A DNA stretch of 64,000 nucleotides, taken from contig DASYAU010000058.1 of assembly GCA_036501185.1 (NCBI GenBank), positions 1-64,000 of the forward strand, given 5' to 3'. The position numbers and the translations under genes are program-made. The notes beneath the pieces are model-generated. The model worked only from the letters and a program-made list of their open reading frames with translations. It was not told the origin of the DNA and searched no databases. How positions within the stretch are numbered: position 1 is the stretch's first letter; every line of letters begins with the position of its first letter. Of this stretch, positions 8,172 through 17,007 are shown in pieces. This DNA comes from Korobacter sp036501185. Lineage in GTDB: Bacteria > Acidobacteriota > Terriglobia > Terriglobales > Acidobacteriaceae.

Positions 8172-8207
8172 AACGACGGCGGCGCTGCGGCGTCGCCGTT
8201 GCTTTTT
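8172..8207 (+). terminator. terminator after the VWA gene
   Basis: A GC-rich hairpin built on ACGGCG (8176-8181) and CGCCGT (8194-8199), with a G/C-rich loop, is followed by TTTTT (8203-8207). The T-run overlaps the stop codon of the convergent DedA-like gene. Confidence 0.65.
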
Positions 8208-8853
8208 AGGCGGCGATCGGCGCTTCTTTTTTCTTTGAGTTATTGGAACGCTTCTGCCCGCGCTTGTGCTTGCGCCAATAATACAGCGCTACCAATCCAC
8301 CGCCGACGCCAAGCACGATCACGATGATGAGTACCGGCTTGTAATAGCGGTACAGCGCGTGGATCAGCGCATGACCGTAGAGCGAGGCCAGGTAGGCGAT
8401 GAGCGTGTAGCGCACCGCGCGGCCGAGAAAGAGAGCTGCCAGGAATTTCTTCACCGGGTACTGCATGGCCCCCGCGGCCATGAGTAATGCCGAGATCGGC
8501 ACCGGAGGCGGCGCCAGCGCTCCGAAGAACACCGAAAGAAATGCGTACCGCCCGAAAATCTTGTAAACCTTCTGTGCGCGTTCTTTACCGATCTTTTTCT
8601 CGAAGGTCTCCTTGCCACCCTTCGCGGAAAGCCGGTAGGTGAAGTACCCGGCGCTCAATGCGCCGATCGTCGCCATGAGCGCGTAGTACCACCACAAATC
8701 TTTTCTTGAGCTGGCAAGAATAATGACGAGCACGTCCATGCTGCCGGGCACGGGGATGGGCGAGTTGTCGATCTGCGCAAGTAGCAGCAGGCCGGGGCCG
8801 CCGAGTCGAAGCAGCCAGTGCATCAACCAATGCGAGCTGGAAATGATCAGCAT
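8206..8853 (-). CDS. DedA/VTT-domain membrane protein
   Basis: Integral membrane protein of the DedA (SNARE-associated, VTT) superfamily. In bacteria these include flippases for undecaprenyl phosphate or phosphatidylethanolamine. The 215-residue product shows the family's N-terminal amphipathic re-entrant segment (DNSPIPVPGSMDVLVIILAS), the central GRYAFLSVFFGALAPPPVPISALLMAAGA motif region, the GRAVRYTLIAYLA helix and a last membrane helix, followed by a strongly basic tail (KHKRGQKRSNNSKKK). The start at ATG 8853 was chosen because the longer open frame adds 45 uncharacteristic residues. The transported lipid is unknown. Confidence 0.8.
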   Translation of the reverse strand: MLIISSSHWLMHWLLRLGGPGLLLLAQIDNSPIPVPGSMDVLVIILASSRKDLWWYYALMATIGALSAGYFTYRLSAKGGKETFEKKIGKERAQKVYKIFGRYAFLSVFFGALAPPPVPISALLMAAGAMQYPVKKFLAALFLGRAVRYTLIAYLASLYGHALIHALYRYYKPVLIIVIVLGVGGGLVALYYWRKHKRGQKRSNNSKKKEAPIAA

Positions 8854-8923
8854 GTTCCTGCCTATCTTAGAAGCAGGAATTGGGCAGCTCGGAAGGAAAT
8901 TCAGGAAAAAAGGCGACTTTCCG

Positions 8924-9769
8924 CTACTGCAACGGCTTTGTGAACCACGAGTGTGCCGGTAGGAAACGCAAATCGGGCGCGCTCTCAATCAGCTTCAGCT
9001 CGGCTGCGTACTGGAAAAACAGGGCGAGGCCTTCCAGGTTCTCTGCGTCGAGGTGGTAGTGGATATTCTCAGTCAAATAAGTTCGTATTTCTTTTTCTGA
9101 GATTCCAATTTTCGGTGACCACTCGCGCGCCAGCTCGTCCACGTGCTCCGGCTTCAAACCGTTGTCGCGGGAGCGCTGGAAAATCTCGACGACCTCCGTC
9201 GCCTGCGCATTGCCGCTTAGCGCCGCCATGCGAATGGCCCATACGGCAAATACGAATGGTTTGCCAGTGAACTTCTTCCACTCCGTCGCGAGATCGTACA
9301 CGTGATAGCCATCGGTCTTCGCCCGCAATGCCGGGTCACCGATGACCAGTGCAGCGTCGCATTTCGCCAGCATCTGCTCGACGTTCGGCTCGTGGGAGAT
9401 GAAGCTGTGCTCGCCGCCCCAGAATTTTCCGAAAAGGACCTTGGTCAGGGCCACACTCGTCCGCGAGGATGTATCCAGCGCGACGCTCCGGATCTTCTCC
9501 ACCGGCACCTTGCTGATCAGCAGGATCGAGCGCACCACCCCTTTGGTTGCAATTGCCACATCGGGAATGATCACGAGGTCGGGAATTTCGGCGTAGGTGA
9601 ATACCGGGATGATGCCGATATCCGCTGTGCCAGTGCGGAGTTCATCGGCACAACGCGAGGGCAAGGTGTAGTGCACATCGAAGCCCGAACCGACGGCGCC
9701 GTGGGCAAAGTCCCACATTAGCGGTGCTGTGTTCAGGAAGGAAATTGCGGAAACTCTCAATTGAGCCAT
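8924..9769 (-). CDS. mqnA: chorismate dehydratase MqnA (futalosine pathway)
   Basis: Catalyses removal of water from chorismate to 3-[(1-carboxyvinyl)oxy]benzoate, the first step of the futalosine route to menaquinone. The 281-residue product has the periplasmic-binding-protein-like fold of the family: RVSAISFLNTAPLMWDF at the start, the PSRCADELRTGTADIGIIPV pocket strand, ALDTSSRTSVALTKVL, ALVIGDPAL, and GKPFVFAVWAIR. No signal peptide is present, as expected for this cytosolic enzyme. The remaining mqn genes are not in the window. Divergent from dprA, 33 nt apart. Confidence 0.93.
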   Translation of the reverse strand: MAQLRVSAISFLNTAPLMWDFAHGAVGSGFDVHYTLPSRCADELRTGTADIGIIPVFTYAEIPDLVIIPDVAIATKGVVRSILLISKVPVEKIRSVALDTSSRTSVALTKVLFGKFWGGEHSFISHEPNVEQMLAKCDAALVIGDPALRAKTDGYHVYDLATEWKKFTGKPFVFAVWAIRMAALSGNAQATEVVEIFQRSRDNGLKPEHVDELAREWSPKIGISEKEIRTYLTENIHYHLDAENLEGLALFFQYAAELKLIESAPDLRFLPAHSWFTKPLQ

Positions 9770-9802
9770 AAGCCTTCGGGCAAACCGAAGATTCTAGCAA
9801 AC

Positions 9803-10981
9803 ATGGACCCCCGCACGATGAGCGTGGCAGCAAGCATCAACCCGGCACAGCGACAACGGCGGTGGCTGGCGCTCTCGCTCACGCCGCAACTCGGCCCTAC
9901 GCGCGGTCGCCGACTGGTAGAGCACTTCAATAATGACATTGACCGTGTCTTCCACGCGTCGCTCACCGAACTGGAGGCTGCCGGCATTCCCGCTGCTTCC
10001 GCCCAGGCTATCGCGCTCGGAAAATCTTGGGAGCTCTCCGAAGACGAATTCGCCAAGACCGCCGGTGCCAGAGCGACGATCGTCGCCATAGGGGATCCGG
10101 AGTATCCGCCGCGTCTTATGGAAATCTACGATCCTCCACTGGCATTGCGAGTTCGCGGCGATGTTTCCATCCTCAGCAAGCCTGGGATCGCGGTTGTCGG
10201 TACCCGCCACCCCACACCTTACGGACTTGGCATGGCGGAGCGCCTGTCCTGTGATCTGGCGGCACGCGGGTTGATCATCATCAGTGGCCTCGCTCGCGGG
10301 GTCGACACCGCGGCGCATCGTGGAACTGTGAACGCCAGATCGAAGACCATCGCCGTGTTCGGCACCGGCGTGGACGAAATTTATCCGCGTGCGAACAAGA
10401 AACTTGCCGAGCAGATCCTTGAATTCGGCGGCGCGCTCATCAGCGAATTTCCCACCGGAACATTTCCGGCGCCGCAGAATTTTCCCATCCGCAACCGCAT
10501 CATCAGCGGGCTTTCCGTCGGGGTGCTCGTCATCGAGGCGGGTGAGTACAGCGGTACCCGCATCACCTCGCGTTGCGCGCTTGAGCAATGTCGCGAGGTC
10601 TTCGCGGTCCCCGGGAATGTGACCAATAAGCTCTCTTGGGGCCCGAATACCCTCATAAAGCAAGGGGCAAAGCTCACCGCGACGTGGGAAGACATATGGG
10701 AGGAGCTGCCCAGCGACGTTCGTCTACAGGTGCCTACGCCAGAGCCGGTTGCGACCGAATCGCAGGTTCCAGCATCTCTATTCCAGCAACAGGAGATGCC
10801 GGCGCAGGAACGCAAGGTTTACGCTCTCTTACGCGCCGATGAGTCGGTTCACATTGACGAACTGATCGAAAAGCTCGACGGACGTCTTAGCTCCGCAGAG
10901 ATTTTTTCAGCCCTGTTCGAGCTCGAAATGGCGAGCAAAATCAGGCAGATGCCCGGAAAGTACTACGTTCGGACTATGTGA
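9803..10981 (+). CDS. dprA: DNA-processing protein DprA
   Basis: Loads RecA on incoming single-stranded DNA during natural transformation. The 392-residue protein has the three usual parts: an N-terminal helix-hairpin-helix/SAM-like segment (about residues 15-75), a Rossmann-like core with IAVVGTRHPTPYGLGMAERL, IISGLARGVDTAAHRG, TIAVFGTGVDEIYPRANKKL, FPIRNRIISGLS and VIEAGEYSGT, and a C-terminal winged helix (about residues 325-390: VYALLRADESVHIDELI). The start is ATG 9803; a TTG at 9761 would overlap mqnA. DprA suggests competence, but many non-competent species keep it. Confidence 0.96.
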   Translation: MDPRTMSVAASINPAQRQRRWLALSLTPQLGPTRGRRLVEHFNNDIDRVFHASLTELEAAGIPAASAQAIALGKSWELSEDEFAKTAGARATIVAIGDPEYPPRLMEIYDPPLALRVRGDVSILSKPGIAVVGTRHPTPYGLGMAERLSCDLAARGLIIISGLARGVDTAAHRGTVNARSKTIAVFGTGVDEIYPRANKKLAEQILEFGGALISEFPTGTFPAPQNFPIRNRIISGLSVGVLVIEAGEYSGTRITSRCALEQCREVFAVPGNVTNKLSWGPNTLIKQGAKLTATWEDIWEELPSDVRLQVPTPEPVATESQVPASLFQQQEMPAQERKVYALLRADESVHIDELIEKLDGRLSSAEIFSALFELEMASKIRQMPGKYYVRTM

Positions 10982-11132
10982 GGTTTTTGCTGCTCCGACG
11001 ATTTCCGTGCTAGTTTCTTGGAAGTTCATAGAGCAACTTTCATCATCTACCTGCATCTGTGGCACTCGATCACCCCAGCGAGCGAAAGAGCGCTCGCCGG
11101 CGACCCGGTGAAAGAAAAGGAAAGAGGCATCA

Positions 11133-13676
11133 TTGGCTAAGGGACTTGTGATCGTCGAGTCGCCCGCGAAGGCGAAGACGATCCAAAAATATCTCGGCAA
11201 GGGCTACGAGGTCGAAGCATCGCTCGGCCACATCAAAGACCTGCCCAAAAAAGGTCTTGGCGTCGATGTCGAAAACGACTTCGAGACCGAGTACGTGGTT
11301 ATTCCAGGGAAAGAGAAAATTGTCGCGAAGCTGAAAAAGCTCGCCAAAGACGCGGACGCAATCTACCTCGCGCCTGACCCGGACCGCGAAGGCGAAGCCA
11401 TTGCCGCACATCTTGCCCAGGAACTCGGCGACGGCGATGGGAAGAAAAAGAAGAAGTCTGACAGCAAGCCGTTCTATCGCGTTACGTTCAACGAAATCAC
11501 TAAGAAGGCTGTCCAGGAAGCCTTCCAGAAGCCGCGCGAAATCGACCGCAACCTGGTTGATGCGCAGCAGACGCGCCGCATCCTCGACCGCCTTGTAGGC
11601 TTCCAGGTTTCACCTTTATTGTGGGACAAAGTTCGCCGCGGCCTCTCTGCCGGGCGCGTGCAGACCGTTGCGCTGCGCCTGATTGTCGAGCGCGAACGCG
11701 AGATTAAAGCGTTCGTCTCCAAGGAATACTGGACGATCGACGCCCACCTGCACGGCCAGAAGCCGCCAGACTTTGACGCACGCTTCCTCGGCATCGATGG
11801 CGAAAAAATCGAGGTAGGCTCCGAAGACGAATCCAAGGCGATCGTCGATGCCCTGAACAAGGCCGATTGGACCGTCCGTTCCGTCGAAAACAAAGAACGA
11901 CGCCGCAATGCGGTCGCGCCGTTCACCACCAGCAAGTTCCAGCAAGACGCCTCGCGCAAGCTCGGCATGAGCGTGAAGCGCGCGATGATGATCGCCCAGC
12001 ACCTCTACGAAGGTGTGGAACTCGGCGAAGAGGGCACCGTCGGCCTCATTACTTATATGCGTACGGATTCGACGCGCGTTTCCAACGAGGCGCTGACCGA
12101 AGTACGCGAGCTGATCGGCAAAACCTACGGCCAGCAGTTCCTGCCGGAATCGCCGAACACTTATAAGCAGAAGAAAGATGCGCAAGGCGCGCACGAAGCG
12201 ATTAGACCTTCGTCGGTCGCCCGCACGCCGGACGAACTGAAAGCCTATCTCAAAGACGATGAGATGAAGGTTTACAAGCTCATCTGGCAGCGCTTCGTCG
12301 CCTCGCAAATGAACCCGGCTGTCTTCGACCAGACCACCGTGGACATCGATGCGAAAGCGGATCGCGCCTACAACTTCCGCGTGACTGGCTCCGTCCTGAA
12401 GTTCGAAGGTTTCCTCAAGGTTTACGAAGAGTCGAAAGAAGCGAAGGACGAAGAAGACGATGCGCTGAAGCACAAGCTGCCGCCGCTTGCGGAAGGCCAG
12501 AAGCTCACGCTGAAGGAACTGAAGCCGGAGCAGCACTTCACCGAACCGCCGCCGCGCTACAACGAGGCATCGCTGGTGAAGGAGCTGGAAGAGCAGGGAA
12601 TTGGCCGGCCGTCGACGTACGCCGCCATTCTCAGCACCATCCAGGAGCGCGGCTACGTGCAGAAAACCGCCGGCCGTGGAGGCAAGTTCTTCCCTACGGA
12701 AATCGGTATGGTGGTTACCGATTTGCTGGTGGAGAACTTCAAAGAGATCTTCGATACGAAGTTCACTGCCCGGATGGAGGAAGAACTCGACGAGGTCGAA
12801 GACGGCCAGAAGAAATGGACGGACACGCTCACCGAGTTCTACGAGAAATTCGAACAGAACCTCGACTATGCGCAGAAGCACATGGAAAACATCAAGCGCA
12901 TGGAGAAGCCCACCGACGAGAAATGCGAGCGCTGCGGTTCGCCGCTCGTCATCAAGTGGGGCAAGCACGGTTCGTTCTACGCGTGCAGCTCGTACGACAA
13001 GAAAGATCCGAATAGCTGTACTTTCACCAAGGAAAATCCGATCGACTTGCCCGACCTCGACACGGCCGACGTGCAGGAGACCGAGCAGGAAGAGTACTGC
13101 GAGAACTGCGGGCGTCCGATGGTTTTGAAGCGCGGACGCTTCGGACAGTTCATGGCCTGCACCGGCTACCCGGAGTGCAAGACCACGCGCCGTCTCGACC
13201 AGGCGAAGAAAATTCCTGATGTTCCACTCGACGAAAAATGTCCCGAGTGCGGCCGCGGACTGGTGCTTCGCCATGGCCGCTTCGGAGAGTTCGTTTCGTG
13301 CACCGGCTATCCAGAGTGCAAGTGGATCAAACAAAACTTCATTGGCGTGAAGTGCCCGCAGTGTAAGGAAGGCGAGATCGTCGAGAAGAAAGCACGCCGC
13401 GGCAATTATTTCTACGGCTGCTCGCGCTATCCGAAGTGCGATTTCACCTCTGCCTACAAACCTGTCGCGCAGAAATGCCCGAACTGCGGCAGCGAATACC
13501 TGCTGGAAAAGAAGTTGAAATCTGGTACGTTCCTCACTTGCCCGAACAACAAGGCCACTGCGTCGGATGAACCCAAGCGCCGCGGCAAAAAGAAAGCCGC
13601 CGAGCCGACGAAGACCGTGCAGTGTGATTATTCCGTAAAAATTGCCGAGCCTGAGAAGTCGGAAGACGTGGCGTAG
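11133..13676 (+). CDS. topA: DNA topoisomerase I
   Basis: Type IA topoisomerase that relaxes negative supercoils. The 847-residue protein has the TOPRIM domain (GLVIVESPAKAKTIQKYLG; acidic DPDREGEAIA), the catalytic core with the active tyrosine in GLITYMRTDSTRVS (about residue 305), and the QGAHEAIRPS motif. The C-terminus carries five tandem topoisomerase zinc-ribbon repeats: CERCGSP..., CENCGRP..., CPECGRG..., CPQCKEG... and CPNCGSE..., the last one degenerate at its second pair. The start is TTG 11133, immediately before A-K-G-L-V-I-V-E-S-P, with GAAAGAGG upstream. A terminator-like hairpin follows. Confidence 0.98.
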   Translation: MAKGLVIVESPAKAKTIQKYLGKGYEVEASLGHIKDLPKKGLGVDVENDFETEYVVIPGKEKIVAKLKKLAKDADAIYLAPDPDREGEAIAAHLAQELGDGDGKKKKKSDSKPFYRVTFNEITKKAVQEAFQKPREIDRNLVDAQQTRRILDRLVGFQVSPLLWDKVRRGLSAGRVQTVALRLIVEREREIKAFVSKEYWTIDAHLHGQKPPDFDARFLGIDGEKIEVGSEDESKAIVDALNKADWTVRSVENKERRRNAVAPFTTSKFQQDASRKLGMSVKRAMMIAQHLYEGVELGEEGTVGLITYMRTDSTRVSNEALTEVRELIGKTYGQQFLPESPNTYKQKKDAQGAHEAIRPSSVARTPDELKAYLKDDEMKVYKLIWQRFVASQMNPAVFDQTTVDIDAKADRAYNFRVTGSVLKFEGFLKVYEESKEAKDEEDDALKHKLPPLAEGQKLTLKELKPEQHFTEPPPRYNEASLVKELEEQGIGRPSTYAAILSTIQERGYVQKTAGRGGKFFPTEIGMVVTDLLVENFKEIFDTKFTARMEEELDEVEDGQKKWTDTLTEFYEKFEQNLDYAQKHMENIKRMEKPTDEKCERCGSPLVIKWGKHGSFYACSSYDKKDPNSCTFTKENPIDLPDLDTADVQETEQEEYCENCGRPMVLKRGRFGQFMACTGYPECKTTRRLDQAKKIPDVPLDEKCPECGRGLVLRHGRFGEFVSCTGYPECKWIKQNFIGVKCPQCKEGEIVEKKARRGNYFYGCSRYPKCDFTSAYKPVAQKCPNCGSEYLLEKKLKSGTFLTCPNNKATASDEPKRRGKKKAAEPTKTVQCDYSVKIAEPEKSEDVA

Positions 13677-13688
13677 GCGTTAAGATAG

Positions 13689-13712
13689 AAGGGTCGCGCG
13701 AGCGGCCCTTTC
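13689..13712 (+). terminator. hairpin after topA
   Basis: AAGGG-T-CGC, loop GCGA, GCG-G-CCCTT (13689-13710), then TTC. The stem is nearly perfect but the T-run is short, so this is a probable weak terminator 12 nt after the topA stop. Confidence 0.5.
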
Positions 13713-13751
13713 GTTCGTCCAGCAATCATTTAAGAATGGGAGACGCAACAC

Positions 13752-14210
13752 ATGTCAGATTTTGGGAAAGCTACGCACGCCGATGCCGAATTGGTTCTGA
13801 AACTGTACGATCTACGCCGCGAGAGCGTCATGCGCCAGGCGCGCAACTTCATTGCCGGTTTTAACCCGCAATCCGCCGACGAAATCGTCGCGCTCGTCAA
13901 TAATTTCTCCTCGCCAGACAATGCCTATTTCCGGCAGGTCACCAGCTTTTGGGAAATGGCGTCCGCGCTCGTGCTGCATGGCGCGCTGCACGAAGGCCTC
14001 TTCCTCGATGCTGCAGGAGAGCTCATCTTCGTTTATGCCAAATTCGCGCCTTTCCTCGAAGAAGTTCGCGCCAAGCTCGAAATGCCGGGCTTCCTGGGCA
14101 AATGCGAAGAGGTGATCAACCACACTGATCTCGCAAAAGGCAGACTGGACGCGATGCTCGCGCGTCAAAAGAAAATGGCGGAGCGCCGCGCCCAGGCCGC
14201 TCGCGGATAA
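13752..14210 (+). CDS. conserved hypothetical helical protein
   Basis: I do not recognise the family. The 152-residue product is predicted to be soluble and mostly alpha-helical: a basic N-terminal helix (ELVLKLYDLRRESVMRQARNFI), a central segment with NAYFRQVTSFWEMASALVLHGALHEGLFLDAAGELIFVYAKFAPFL (residues about 55-100; aromatic and conserved-looking), and a Lys/Arg-rich C-terminal helix (RLDAMLARQKKMAERRAQAARG). GGGAGACGC precedes the ATG. It is bounded by the topA hairpin and the strong hairpin at 14222, so it is probably monocistronic. There is no signal peptide or membrane segment. Confidence 0.75.
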   Translation: MSDFGKATHADAELVLKLYDLRRESVMRQARNFIAGFNPQSADEIVALVNNFSSPDNAYFRQVTSFWEMASALVLHGALHEGLFLDAAGELIFVYAKFAPFLEEVRAKLEMPGFLGKCEEVINHTDLAKGRLDAMLARQKKMAERRAQAARG

Positions 14211-14221
14211 CATTTGCAATC

Positions 14222-14247
14222 ATGGCCCGGGCATCGCTCCGGGCCAT
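14222..14247 (+). terminator. hairpin between the 152-aa gene and the esterase
   Basis: A perfect 9-bp stem, ATGGCCCGG (14222-14230) with CCGGGCCAT (14239-14247), loop of 8 nt, followed by the pyrimidine-rich CTTCATTT. It lies 9 nt before the next start codon (14257), so read-through or attenuation is also conceivable. Confidence 0.55.
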
Positions 14248-14256
14248 CTTCATTTC

Positions 14257-14769
14257 ATGAGAGAAATCTACCTCTTCCACGGTAAGGGCGGCTCGCCCCA
14301 AGGCACCGTCGCAAAACTCGAGCCTCTGCTGCGCGAGGCTCATCCCGAGCTCACCTACATCCGCGTGCTGTTGCCGCATCATGATCCCGCGGTGGCCACG
14401 GAATCTTCAGTGAGCTATTTGCGCGAACTCAGCCTCGCCCGTGAAGCCCGCGTCGTCGGCATCAGCCTCGGCGGATTGGTAGCCGCCAAGCTCCAGGAAG
14501 AGGCACGTCCCGACATCCATGTGGCCTGCATCAGTTCGCCTACGTGGGCGGATGGCGTGCGCCTGGCGAAAAAGCTGCCGAATCGTCTCGCCATTTATTC
14601 TTCAAACGATGACGTGATCGCCGATCGCGTCGCGGAGTGGCCGAACCTCGCCGAAGCCCACGACTTCCCGTGGCTCACCCACAATACGGATCTTCACAAG
14701 GAACGGCTCTGTCAGATGTTGAGCCGGTGGCTCGAAGGCCGACCGATCGTCAGCGCTCAGTCCGCGTAG
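14257..14769 (+). CDS. YqiA-like alpha/beta-hydrolase (esterase)
   Basis: A 170-residue small alpha/beta-hydrolase of the YqiA/UPF0227 type. Visible elements are an oxyanion-side LFHGKGGSP near the N-terminus, the nucleophile elbow GISLGGLVAAK (Ser in G-x-S-x-G, about residue 70), the acid-loop segment IYSSNDDVI and a C-terminal LTHNTDLHKE with candidate catalytic His. It has no signal peptide, so it acts in the cytosol on a small ester. Family members hydrolyse short acyl esters in vitro; the natural substrate is not known. Its 3' end overlaps the convergent ribD stop by 13 nt. Confidence 0.75.
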   Translation: MREIYLFHGKGGSPQGTVAKLEPLLREAHPELTYIRVLLPHHDPAVATESSVSYLRELSLAREARVVGISLGGLVAAKLQEEARPDIHVACISSPTWADGVRLAKKLPNRLAIYSSNDDVIADRVAEWPNLAEAHDFPWLTHNTDLHKERLCQMLSRWLEGRPIVSAQSA

Positions 14770-15956
14770 GGATCGCGAATGTAGGCTTCAACCGCGAAGT
14801 CCTCACCAAAGCGGTGAAGTTCGAGGTTGCGCAAGTACGCGGCGTCGTCGATCTTCCGATATCCAGCGCCGAGCGCGAAGGGAATCGCAGCTCCGCCGCC
14901 GAGAATTTTCGGCGCGTAGTACAAAAAAACTTTGTCCACGATCCCGGCCGACAGCGCTGCCCAATTCACAGCCGCGCCGCCTTCAACAATCAGGCTATTC
15001 AACTCGCGCGCGCCCAATCGCTGAACTACCGCCCGCAGATCGGGCCTTCCGCCGGCAACCGGTGTGCCGCTCACCGGCTCGTTTTTAGATAGCGGCACCT
15101 GTTCCACCTGGATGCCGCGTTCTTCCAGCGCCCGCCGTTTCTTTTCTTCGGCGAATGAGCAGAACACCAGCACGTCGCTGTGCGCGGTCTTCACCAGCCG
15201 CGAATCCAGCGGCAACCGCAGTTGCGAATCGAGCACTACCCGGAGCAGCGGACGCCGCCTCGGCAGCCCTGTGCGATCCGTCAGCAGCGGATTGTCGCTC
15301 ACCACCGTGCCCACGCCGATCATGATTGCGTCCGACGCATGCCGCAGCTCCTGCACGTGCGCGCGAGCAATTTCGCTGGTGATCCATCCCGGCTGCGATA
15401 GCCCAACGTCGCCTTGATCCGCCGGAGGCGGCGCAATCTTTCCATCGAGCGTCATGGCAGCTTTTAAAATCACCAGCGGCAGTTGTGTGCGAATGCGCCT
15501 CGCGAAACCTTCATTCAACTTCTTGGCGTCTGGGTTGAGGACGCCTTCCACCACTTCGATCTTCGCATCGCGCAGCTTCTGCCATCCTGCGCCGCTTACC
15601 TGCGGGTTCGGATCGCGCATAGCACAAACAACTTTGGCGATCCCCGCTGCAATCACCGCATCTGCGCATGGTCCAGTGCGACCCTGGTGCGAACATGGCT
15701 CCAAATTGATGTACAAGGTGGCTCCGCGTGCCGCTGAACCGGCTTGCTCCATCGCCAGTATTTCCGCGTGCTTCATGCCGTCGTAGGTGTGAAATCCCTC
15801 GCCAAGCACCTCGCCGTTCGAGTCCACGATCACCGCGCCCACGCGTGGATTCGGCGCCGCCAGCGCGATTCCTTTGCGCGCCAGCTCCAGCGCACGCAGC
15901 ATGTAGCGCTCATCCGGGGCCAGTTGGATGGAAACCTTTGTCGCGGGGTCAGGCAA
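14757..15956 (-). CDS. ribD: bifunctional riboflavin deaminase/reductase RibD
   Basis: Catalyses the second and third steps of riboflavin synthesis: deamination, then NADPH-dependent reduction of the pyrimidine intermediate. The deaminase half has zinc ligands in HAEILAMEQAG (H-A-E) and PCSHQGRTGPCADAVIAAG, after a DERYMLRALELARKG start. The reductase half begins LVILKAAMTLDGKIA and includes HASDAIMIGVGTVVSDNPLLTDR and SLIVEGGAAVNWAAL. I place the start at TTG 15956: GGAG lies 7 nt upstream and it overlaps the ftsY stop by 8 nt. An ATG at 15983 is an alternative. It is probably cotranscribed with ftsY. Confidence 0.92.
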   Translation of the reverse strand: MPDPATKVSIQLAPDERYMLRALELARKGIALAAPNPRVGAVIVDSNGEVLGEGFHTYDGMKHAEILAMEQAGSAARGATLYINLEPCSHQGRTGPCADAVIAAGIAKVVCAMRDPNPQVSGAGWQKLRDAKIEVVEGVLNPDAKKLNEGFARRIRTQLPLVILKAAMTLDGKIAPPPADQGDVGLSQPGWITSEIARAHVQELRHASDAIMIGVGTVVSDNPLLTDRTGLPRRRPLLRVVLDSQLRLPLDSRLVKTAHSDVLVFCSFAEEKKRRALEERGIQVEQVPLSKNEPVSGTPVAGGRPDLRAVVQRLGARELNSLIVEGGAAVNWAALSAGIVDKVFLYYAPKILGGGAAIPFALGAGYRKIDDAAYLRNLELHRFGEDFAVEAYIRDPYAD

Positions 15957-16911
15957 AGAGCGACTCCACAAAATCGTTCGCATTGAACGGCAGAATATCT
16001 CCGGCCTTCTCGCCAACGCCCACGTAACGCACCGGCAGCCCAAGCTCGCGCGAGATCGCCACCACCACGCCGCCCTTCGCCGTGCCGTCGAGCTTGGTGA
16101 GCACAATCCCGGTCACGCCCGCAGATTCGGTAAACAGCTTCGCTTGCTGAAGCCCGTTCTGCCCAGTGGTCGCGTCCATTACCAGCAGCACTTCATGCGG
16201 CGCGCTGGCGATGAACTTCTGCGCCGTACGCTTCATCTTCTCGAGCTCGGCCATCAGGTTTTGTTTCGTGTGCAAGCGTCCAGCGGTGTCGATGATCACG
16301 TAATCCACGCGCCGCGCCTTGGCTGCCTGCAACGCGTCAAACAGCACCGCTGCCGGATCGCCACCCGGTTTTGTCTTGATGACTTCGGTCCCGGTTCGAT
16401 CGCCCCAGACTTCCAATTGGTCGATGGCTGCCGCCCGAAACGTATCCGCCGCACAGAGCAAAACGCTTTTCCCCTGCCCGCGCAACAGCCCCGAAAGTTT
16501 CCCGATGGTCGTGGTTTTCCCCGTACCATTGACGCCGACGACGAGGATCACCTCCGGCTCGCCATCCACGGTGCGCACCGGAAACTTCGCCGCCGCTTCA
16601 TTCAACAGCCGCAGGATCTCCGCCTGCAGCACGCCTTTGATTTCGTCGGTGCTGTTCACCTGCTTGCGATCCACCTTCTCGCGCAGCACTTGCAAAACCT
16701 CGCGGGTAGTGTCCGTTCCAAGGTCGGCGGCAATCAACGTCGCCTCCAACTCATTCAGCGTGTACTGGTCAATCTCCGGACGCACGCCGACCGCATCTTC
16801 AATGCGTTCCGTGAGGCTCTCGCGGGTGCGAGTGACCGCCTCCTTCATCCGCTGAAATAGCCCTGAAGGTTTCTTTTCTTCTTCCAGACTGCCGAAAAGC
16901 GTTTGGATCAT
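15949..16911 (-). CDS. ftsY: signal recognition particle receptor FtsY
   Basis: GTPase that docks SRP-ribosome complexes at the inner membrane. The 320-residue protein shows the NG domain: N-helices to about residue 95, P-loop VGVNGTGKTTTIGKLSG, DTFRAAAIDQLEVW, VIIDTAGRLHTKQNLM, LLVMDATTGQNGL, VLTKLDGTAKGGVVV and RYVGVGEKAGDILPF. The acidic A-domain of proteobacterial FtsY is nearly absent: only about 20 basic or mixed residues precede the N domain, so membrane contact probably uses the first amphipathic helix. The SRP protein gene ffh is not in the window. Confidence 0.97.
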   Translation of the reverse strand: MIQTLFGSLEEEKKPSGLFQRMKEAVTRTRESLTERIEDAVGVRPEIDQYTLNELEATLIAADLGTDTTREVLQVLREKVDRKQVNSTDEIKGVLQAEILRLLNEAAAKFPVRTVDGEPEVILVVGVNGTGKTTTIGKLSGLLRGQGKSVLLCAADTFRAAAIDQLEVWGDRTGTEVIKTKPGGDPAAVLFDALQAAKARRVDYVIIDTAGRLHTKQNLMAELEKMKRTAQKFIASAPHEVLLVMDATTGQNGLQQAKLFTESAGVTGIVLTKLDGTAKGGVVVAISRELGLPVRYVGVGEKAGDILPFNANDFVESLFA

Positions 16912-17007
16912 GAATGCCCCGAATCTTAACGCCGCAGACAGAGCACCCGTCCGCGGGGTTCGTAATCCATCATTATAAAGATTGGCGACAGATCAGGTGG
17001 GATACGA

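Noticed and set aside
11616..13334. 572-residue ORF antisense to topA
   Set aside because: A long frame mirroring a codon-biased GC-rich gene. It has no start signal and no domain, while topA on the other strand is certain.
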